NCBI GenBank assembly: GCA_029747015.1 | Contig: JAKOGI010002203.1 | Coordinates: 56,001 to 120,000 of the forward strand | Reading direction: 5' to 3' | Length of the DNA: 64,000 nucleotides | Origin: Carnegiea gigantea | Lineage: Eukaryota; Streptophyta; Magnoliopsida; Caryophyllales; Cactaceae | Shown: positions 58,088 to 64,000 of the stretch, piece by piece | Numbering within the stretch: the first letter of the stretch is position 1 | How the letters are laid out: each line of letters begins with the position of its first letter | Made by a program: the position numbers and the translations under genes | The notes under the pieces: model-generated | The model's input: the letters and a program-made list of their open reading frames with translations, nothing else | Databases searched by the model: none | What the model was told of the DNA's origin: nothing

Positions 58088-58740
58088 AGGCCAAGATCTT
58101 CATATCCATACGATCTGTGACAAAAACAAAAAATCAAAAGAAAAGAGCCCGCGAAGGTCTTGACCTTTGGCAAAAGTAAGGGCTATTACAATTAACAAAA
58201 TTTTTATTTTGTAGGTTAAGACAAAACTATTGGCAGGCACTATCCACTACAGTTCTCCAACATTCTACTGTTCATCTACAGTATCGACAAGTTACTATTC
58301 ATAAACAGTTCTCAAGGACAAAATTTTCAAAAGTTGTACAGGACAAAGGTGTTACCTTTTGACAATTGTAACCAACTTTCTGCGCATAACAAGCTGGACA
58401 TCATTACCCCTCAGTTATTGAGCTCTTTCGAGTTCTATATGAGGTGTTCATTTCACTCGGACAAAGCATCGTAAAAATTTCATATCGTAACATTTTCTGA
58501 ACAAAAAGCGTTACAAACTCAGAGCTAGAAATTCCCCCAGAATTCTCTAAGCCCCCTATAAGACTCTCCTCTCTCTCTTTCTTTTACAAATCCTTGTATA
58601 AGTTCTAGAATTCGATAATTTGTAAGTTTATTACTATTACAAAATTATCTATAAGTATTCTTACTACAGTTTGTATTTCCTTTTATGTACTGTGTGTGTT
58701 AAGTTTCTTTATAAAAGCTTCCTCTTCCCCATCTTCCTGT
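58088..58740 (+). promoter_or_regulatory. Second promoter and leader copy after B3
   Basis: A complete copy of the type-B promoter region with a weak TATATGA (58436-58442). It ends in the same leader-to-coat joint as at 53965. Confidence 0.62.
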
Positions 58741-60246
58741 CGATACTGTTTAGCTTGGTGACATTAAAAAGGTTCATGAGCAAGCCAATTATACAAATGC
58801 GATCTTGAATACAATTGTTGAGCAACTGAACCAGCTCAATGCCAAAACTGATTCCAAAAAGGAAGCTGCCAAAAAGGATATGGCAAATTTCAGTACAAAA
58901 CCTTCTTCCTCCTTTACAGAAAGCATTTCCAAAACATTTATCAAATTAGATGGTATTCCTACTTCCATTGTGGAATCACTGCCTAAACCCAAAAGTCCAA
59001 ATCATGATCTTCTTCAAAATATCTCCGAACAAATCGAAGCTATTGACAAAAGGAAAGCTCTTGCTTGCCTTGACAAAACTTGCCAACAAAAGGTTGACAG
59101 CACATCTTCTTCCTCAGAAGAAGAAGAAGCTGCCTCTAATAGCAGTGACTCCGAAGAGGTCATAGCTACTATTCAAAAGACCTTCAAAGACGAAGAACCT
59201 ATCCAAAATACCGACAAAGAAGAGCCCTATGTTCTTAACAAAATCCAAAACTGGAGCAATGTTAGCACTAGGAATTATTATCCTAGACCTACTCCTCCAG
59301 ACATCCAATACGAAGAAAGAGGACAATTCAAAGATAGAAACTTCAATGGAAGATCTATCTATGGCTGGAACATCGACGGTAAATCAGAGCATGAAGTGCT
59401 ATCGACCATAGAAGATATAGGAGCAGCAGCTGCTGCCTTCAAAGTCAATGAATATACCAACAGAGATGCAGCTATCATAATTGTCCTTGGTTTCTCTGGA
59501 CAATTAAAGAATTTGTGGGATAACCATCTCACCTATGATGAAAAAGTAGCTATTCTTAATCATACAAAATTGGATGCACAAGGGAACAGCATTCAAGATG
59601 CCGTTGAAACCCTTGTCCATACCATTACCTTACATTTCATTGGCAATCCTCAAGAAGGACAAGCCACAGCTAAATCTATCCTTATCAATATCAGATGCCC
59701 TACTCTCTCAGATTACAGATGGTACAAAGATGTATTCTTGACTAATGTATTAAAGAGAGAAGATGGCATGCAAAACTTTTGGAAAGAAAGATTCATTGCG
59801 AGACTACCAAAGTTGTTTGGAGAAAGGATTCTCTCAAAGCTTAGACAACTTTGTGGGACTGATGATGTCCCTTTCCACACTCTTACATTTGTTATGATCT
59901 TCGGAGTTCTCAAAAGCGAAGGACTCATCCTTTGCAATGAACCCAAAATTCAAGCGAAATATATGGATTAGACAAAGCCCAATCCAGAAAGGGAGTGGGA
60001 ACTTTCCGTGAAGCATTTGGTGTTACAAAAATTGAAGCTCCCTCTTCAAAAGCCAAATGTGCTAAGAAAGCCATTGACAAAAGATCCAAAAGATCAACAA
60101 AACCTCCACCCAAATCTCCTCCAGTTTTCAAGTCCAAGCCAACTTCTTCTAAGAAGGAGAAATCCACAAAGAAGCTAGTTGTTTGTTATAAATGTGGCAA
60201 ACCAGGTCACAAAACATTCCTACTAAGGCTAGACCCACTCAAATAA
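58741..60246 (+). pseudogene. Unit B4 coat protein with truncated zinc knuckle
   Basis: The longest open coat frame in the window (58805-59971, 388 codons). It includes the Ser/Glu/Lys-rich region and the full coat core. A 2-bp insertion near 59962 shifts the frame, and the basic region plus C-Y-K-C-G-K-P-G-H follow. The stop is TAA (60244-60246), so the ATGA overlap seen in B1-B3 is lost. Confidence 0.76.
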
Positions 60247-60826
60247 ATTATGAACTCCTTGACTTTCGCAAAAAAGAAATCCAAAATCTCCTTGACAAAA
60301 AACTTATTCAACCTTCAAAGCCTCCCTGGAGCTGTGCTGCTTTCTATGTTAATAACGCTGCCGAAAAGGAACGAGGAGTTCCATGACCGGTTATTAACTA
60401 TAAACCATTAAATAAAGTTTTACAATGGATTCGATATCCTATTCCAAACAAAATAGACCTTTTAAATCGCTTATCTAAAGCTAAAATATTTTCAAAATTT
60501 GATATGAAGTCAGGGTTTTGGTAAATTCAAATTATGGAGTCTGATCGTTATAAAACAGCATTCACAGTACCATTTGGACATTACGAATGGAATGTAATGC
60601 CCTTTGGACTGAAAAATGCTCCTTTTGAATTTCAAAACATAATGAATGACATTTTCAACCCGTATACGCCTTTCATCATTATTTACATTAATGACCTATT
60701 AGTATTTTCTAAAACCATTGACCTACATTTTAAGCATTTACAAATCTTTTTGCATATCACTGAGAAAAACGGATTGGCCATTTTTGCTACAAAAATGATT
60801 ATGTTTAAAATTCAAATCAAATTTTT
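60247..60826 (+). pseudogene. Unit B4 reverse transcriptase, truncated
   Basis: RT N-terminal block and palm to just after the catalytic strand, where Y-I-N-D replaces Y-I-D-D (about 60685-60696). The homology stops at about 60826, at the joint with inverted unit A3; RNase H and ORF 2 are missing. Confidence 0.75.
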
Positions 60827-61051
60827 GTCCTGCATAACTTTTGAAAATTTTATCCTTGAGAATTGTTCATGAATAGTAGCTTTATCGATACTGTAGATGA
60901 ACAGTAGAATGTCGGGGAACTGTAGTGAATAGTGCCTGTCGACAGTTTTGTCTTAACCTGCAAAATAAAAATTTTCTTAATTTGTAATGGCCCTTACTTT
61001 TATCAAAGGTCAAAACCTTTGCGGGCTCTTGTCTTTTGAATTTTGCTTTTG
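60827..61051 (-). other. A3 upstream promoter fragment
   Basis: This holds only the part of the intergenic region next to ORF 2, including the TACTGT...ACAGTA palindrome. No TATA box is left. Confidence 0.6.
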
Positions 61052-62232
61052 TTATAAATCGTAAGGATCATGAGAATCCTGAAGATCTTGAATTCTAGGT
61101 TTGGTGGCCGACTCTGCTGAACTTGACTTGTTATCTGAGTCGTCATTGTTGAGGAGCTTTTGGAAAAAGATGTGTCTTATAGCGGGGTCATCCTTTAAAA
61201 CTTCGAGGATATCTCATTGTTTCTGTGTAAGACCCTTAAATTTGGATTTTGTAGAGGAAAAAGACACTTTTATTTTGGTAGGGGTAGATGAACCATATGC
61301 AACTTCTTTCTTTTGGTCAAAAGTATGCATGCCTTGGTGGGTGAATTTCTTGGTTTTTGTCCTGCAGAAATATTCAACATTTTCTTTGCCACAGGGCTTC
61401 GTCTTGTATTCATTCCACCATCTGACTTTGTAAATTCGCACAATGGATAGGGGAAATGAATTAAGAAGATAATTCTGATATCTGTATTCCCAACATAATA
61501 TCTAGGCAATGTTGAAGATTCTGAAAAATTATACTTCTTTTGTGTAAGCTTCATAGGTGGGGGTGTTTGCAATCCAGAAGTCCCAACCTTCTTTTGCTTC
61601 ACTGGGTAGGACCGAAGGGGAGCAACCAAACATAGTCCACCAATAATAAAACCAAATAGGAAATGTAAATGGTGCTTTGTCATGGAAGTTAAAGAACCAA
61701 GAATGTATTTTTGGCTTGAGGAAAAAGGCTCTTAGCTAGGCCATTTTGTAGTTAACATAATTGTAGGTGGCTGGTTCAAATGGAACAGAAAATTGTCGTT
61801 CATGTAATGGATCCTTCCATTGCTGGAAGCCCAAAACATTTTTGATAATGCATTTGGAATATAAAATGTAGGATGGATTTGCTATATCGGTGGTATGGGT
61901 AACGTCAGCAGACTGAGTGTCTGTAAGAATGAGTTCGCAAAATTGTCTGGTTTTTTGGGGATGATCACTAAGGTGATGAGAATCACCAAATCTTCGCTAA
62001 ACCAAGTCTTTGATGAAAAGATTAGTAGGGGCAATTTTGTAGCCGGTAAGAAAAAGATGTTCTGTAAATCTGAGGAAACAATTATCTTGAGAAGGTTTTG
62101 TGAGTGGTTTTGTGACAACAGTTTTGTACTGTAAAGGTGGGAATTTGGCGAGGGTTTGAAATGAATTTCTGTAGGACCAAGTTTGTAATCATTGTTCTTT
62201 TGTATACCTTTGCCTTTATCCTTCTTGCTCAT
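61052..62232 (-). pseudogene. A3 long ORF 2
   Basis: Full-length homologue of A1 38699-39879. The start is the ATG at 62232-62230, and the end is TAA at 61054-61052 just after D-P-Y-D-L. Frame changes occur near 62160, 61870 and 61440. The aromatic-rich centre is recognisable. Confidence 0.62.
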
Positions 62233-63606
62233 TGTGAAAACCTGCATAAAATGTGTTTTGTCACTCTTTCCTTGCAAAAACTCTCTTGAAAGGAAATTTG
62301 GTGGGGAATTGTTCTCTCCATTGATGAAATTAATGTCAAAATCGAATGAAGGTAAAATGCCTTGCCATCTGGCAAAGATTTATTTTGAAACTAAATTCTT
62401 AACATCCTTTTGTAAAACATCTTTGGCAGATTTGCAATAGATACGAAGCAAGAACCTTTTGTTAAATAAATCATCTTGAAATTTTGAAATACAAAGTACT
62501 ATAGATAAAATTTCTTCTTTGATAGTAGAATAATTCTATTAGGGATCGAGCCAAATGCCAGAATGATATCAAACTAATTGTTCTTTATCATGGATCTTTT
62601 GTTTAAGGATTCGTGCATAACCTATATCTGATGCATCTGTTTCTATAATGAATGCAGAGGGATGGGGAATGCCTAGGCATGGTAAAGACTCGACCTTTTG
62701 TTTGATTTGTCTAACAATGTCAGTGTGTATATTAGACCAAGGTTCAGGATTCTTCCTAAGTCTTTTATACAGAGGAGCACAGAATTATTTATCAATGTCT
62801 TTTGTAAAAAAGGAAATCTGATTTTGATGTAAAAGATCGACTTGTCTAAAAATTAAAGAATTTTGTAAAGGCGAAAGTTCGCATTGCTTAGTAGCAGAAA
62901 GAAAATTGAAAGAGATTTGTTTGTCAAGAATCTTAGTGTGAACACCAGATTCATTAACAGAAAATGGATAAATTTGTGTTCAAAATGGAGTACCAAGGAT
63001 TACGTCATGGGTAATATTTTGTACAATCAGAAAAATATTTCTGAAGCAATACCCATTGTTCCGAACGTAACCTTTGCTCAACTTGTACTTAATGTACAAA
63101 GGTTCTCCATTGGCACTACACAATTGTTCTTTTATTCTTTTGCAATACTTAGTAGGAATAATTCCTTCACATATGCAGTTTTGATCAGCTCCACTGTCAA
63201 TGAGAGCTACCACATTTGTCGAGAAATCATTGACTAGTATAGTGACTATTGAATACCATTTCTGTAAGGTCACTTGAGAAATTGTATGAAGAAATTGCTC
63301 TTGAGAAATTTCATTCTCAGGGATGTTTTCAATATTTTGTAAATTGTCAGGAATATGAGAGGAACAGGAAATTTGTGTTTCCAGGATAGAGAATTTTGTA
63401 AGGAGTTCTAGATCAGTAGCTTTGAGATTGGTAATCTCGTATCTAAGATCTCGAACTTGAGCTTTCAGTTCATTAATTTCAAGCTGAATGTCTTTTGTGG
63501 TGAGTTGCTGGAAAGGATTTGGTATTGGATACTTTTGGAAGAGTTTTGTCAGACTAGGAGTTTCAATATCAAGCTTTATGACTTTCTTTTCTTCTTTAAG
63601 AATCAA
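62233..63606 (-). pseudogene. A3 coiled coil, aspartic protease and RNase H (RT core absent, in frame)
   Basis: The clearest type-A junction. The frame runs from the coiled coil (63606) through D-S-G-A (about 63185-63200), the V-I-L-G-T-P-F segment and a TGA at about 62981. It continues in the same frame, with one further TAA near 62790, into the L-R-K-N-P-E-P-W region and RNase H. No RT palm or fingers are present. RNase H shows T-D-A-S-D but I-Y-C-K-S at the later Asp. Confidence 0.76.
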
Positions 63607-64000
63607 GTCTTTGAGCTTGCTTAGATACTCCTTTTTTATCTCTTCATTAGAAATCTTTTCGATTAGATCAATCAGGAATTCTTTCTGATTTCTCTTTGTA
63701 AGGACATTGATTGTCTTGATAGGGGAAGAATCATAATCTGATTCATCCTCCTCAGAGCTTTGATAGTAATCAATGTCTTTGTCACTATTAGAAGAGTTTT
63801 GTGCTAAGACAGCTAAAAGCTTCTTCTAAAGTTCAGGCTGATCAGCAAATAACTCATTGATCTTTTGTTCTATTTTGCATTGGAATGCTTTGTGACCTGG
63901 TTTGCCACATTTGTAACAAACAACTGGCTTCTTTATGGATTTCTTCTTCTTAGAAGAAGTTGGCTTGGACTTGAAAACTAGAGGAGATTTGGGTAGAGGT
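63607..64000 (-). pseudogene. A3 coat C-terminus with intact zinc knuckle
   Basis: C-X2-C-X4-H-X4-C at 63877-63918 (minus strand), flanked by a Lys/Ser/Pro-rich basic stretch on one side and an acidic region on the other. One stop lies near 63829. Confidence 0.72.

Larger units (their letters stand above)
60827..64000 (-). mobile_element. EPRV-2 unit A3, inverted, runs off the window
   Basis: The same content and order as A2 on the minus strand. It lacks the TATA box and leader (joined to B4 at 60826) and continues beyond base 64000 into the coat basic region. Confidence 0.8.

Overview
This window looks like heterochromatic nuclear DNA of a flowering plant. I find no host gene, tRNA, rRNA or bacterial-type feature. 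Almost every base belongs to LTR retrotransposons (1-21717 and 33533-38225), AT-rich microsatellites (21718-22196 and 29362-29651), or endogenous pararetroviruses (EPRVs, family Caulimoviridae; 22197-33532 and 38226-64000). All coding regions are decayed.

Region 1 (1-21717) is a nest of retrotransposons. It holds the 3' end of a copia-type element (1-1724), then a truncated minus-strand Athila-like Ty3/gypsy fragment (1725-5131). Next comes a chromovirus-like gypsy element whose 5' LTR (5132-6543 plus 15460-16179) is split by a second, plus-strand Athila-like element (6544-15459). Its body (16180-19348) and 3' LTR (19349-21717) follow. The two gypsy elements that can be followed from end to end keep gag but have lost nearly all of pol, so they are non-autonomous derivatives.

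Region 2 (22197-29361) is one genome-length EPRV ('EPRV-1', 7.13 kb) lying between TA-rich microsatellites. Its ends carry a 33-bp direct repeat located at the tRNA-Met primer-binding site. The circular gene order is short ORF, coat protein with zinc knuckle, movement protein, protease-RT-RNase H, transactivator-like ORF, then the promoter region. Three of the four gene junctions are 8-nt start/stop overlaps.

Region 3 (29652-64000) is a cluster of a second EPRV family (petuvirus/florendovirus-like), in both orientations. It has two kinds of unit. Type A (A1 29652-40605; A2 minus 45579-48992; A3 minus 60827-64000) keeps the aspartic protease and a long second ORF but has lost the RT core in frame. 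A1 also keeps the movement-protein domain and lacks a 288-bp piece of the coat core. Type B (B1 40606-45578; B2 48993-53965; B3 53966-57701 with partial 57702-58740; B4 58741-60826) keeps the coat core and RT. It has lost the protease and, where the 5' part is present, exactly 540 bp of the movement-protein region; its second ORF is short and unrelated. A and B share nearly the same promoter/leader. This reciprocal pattern is the most interesting thing here. It suggests a two-component (bipartite) pararetrovirus, or a mutually complementing pair of deletion derivatives, later amplified and inverted in the host genome. Inverted copies place two viral promoters face to face around 45.3-45.8 kb, a natural hairpin-RNA configuration.
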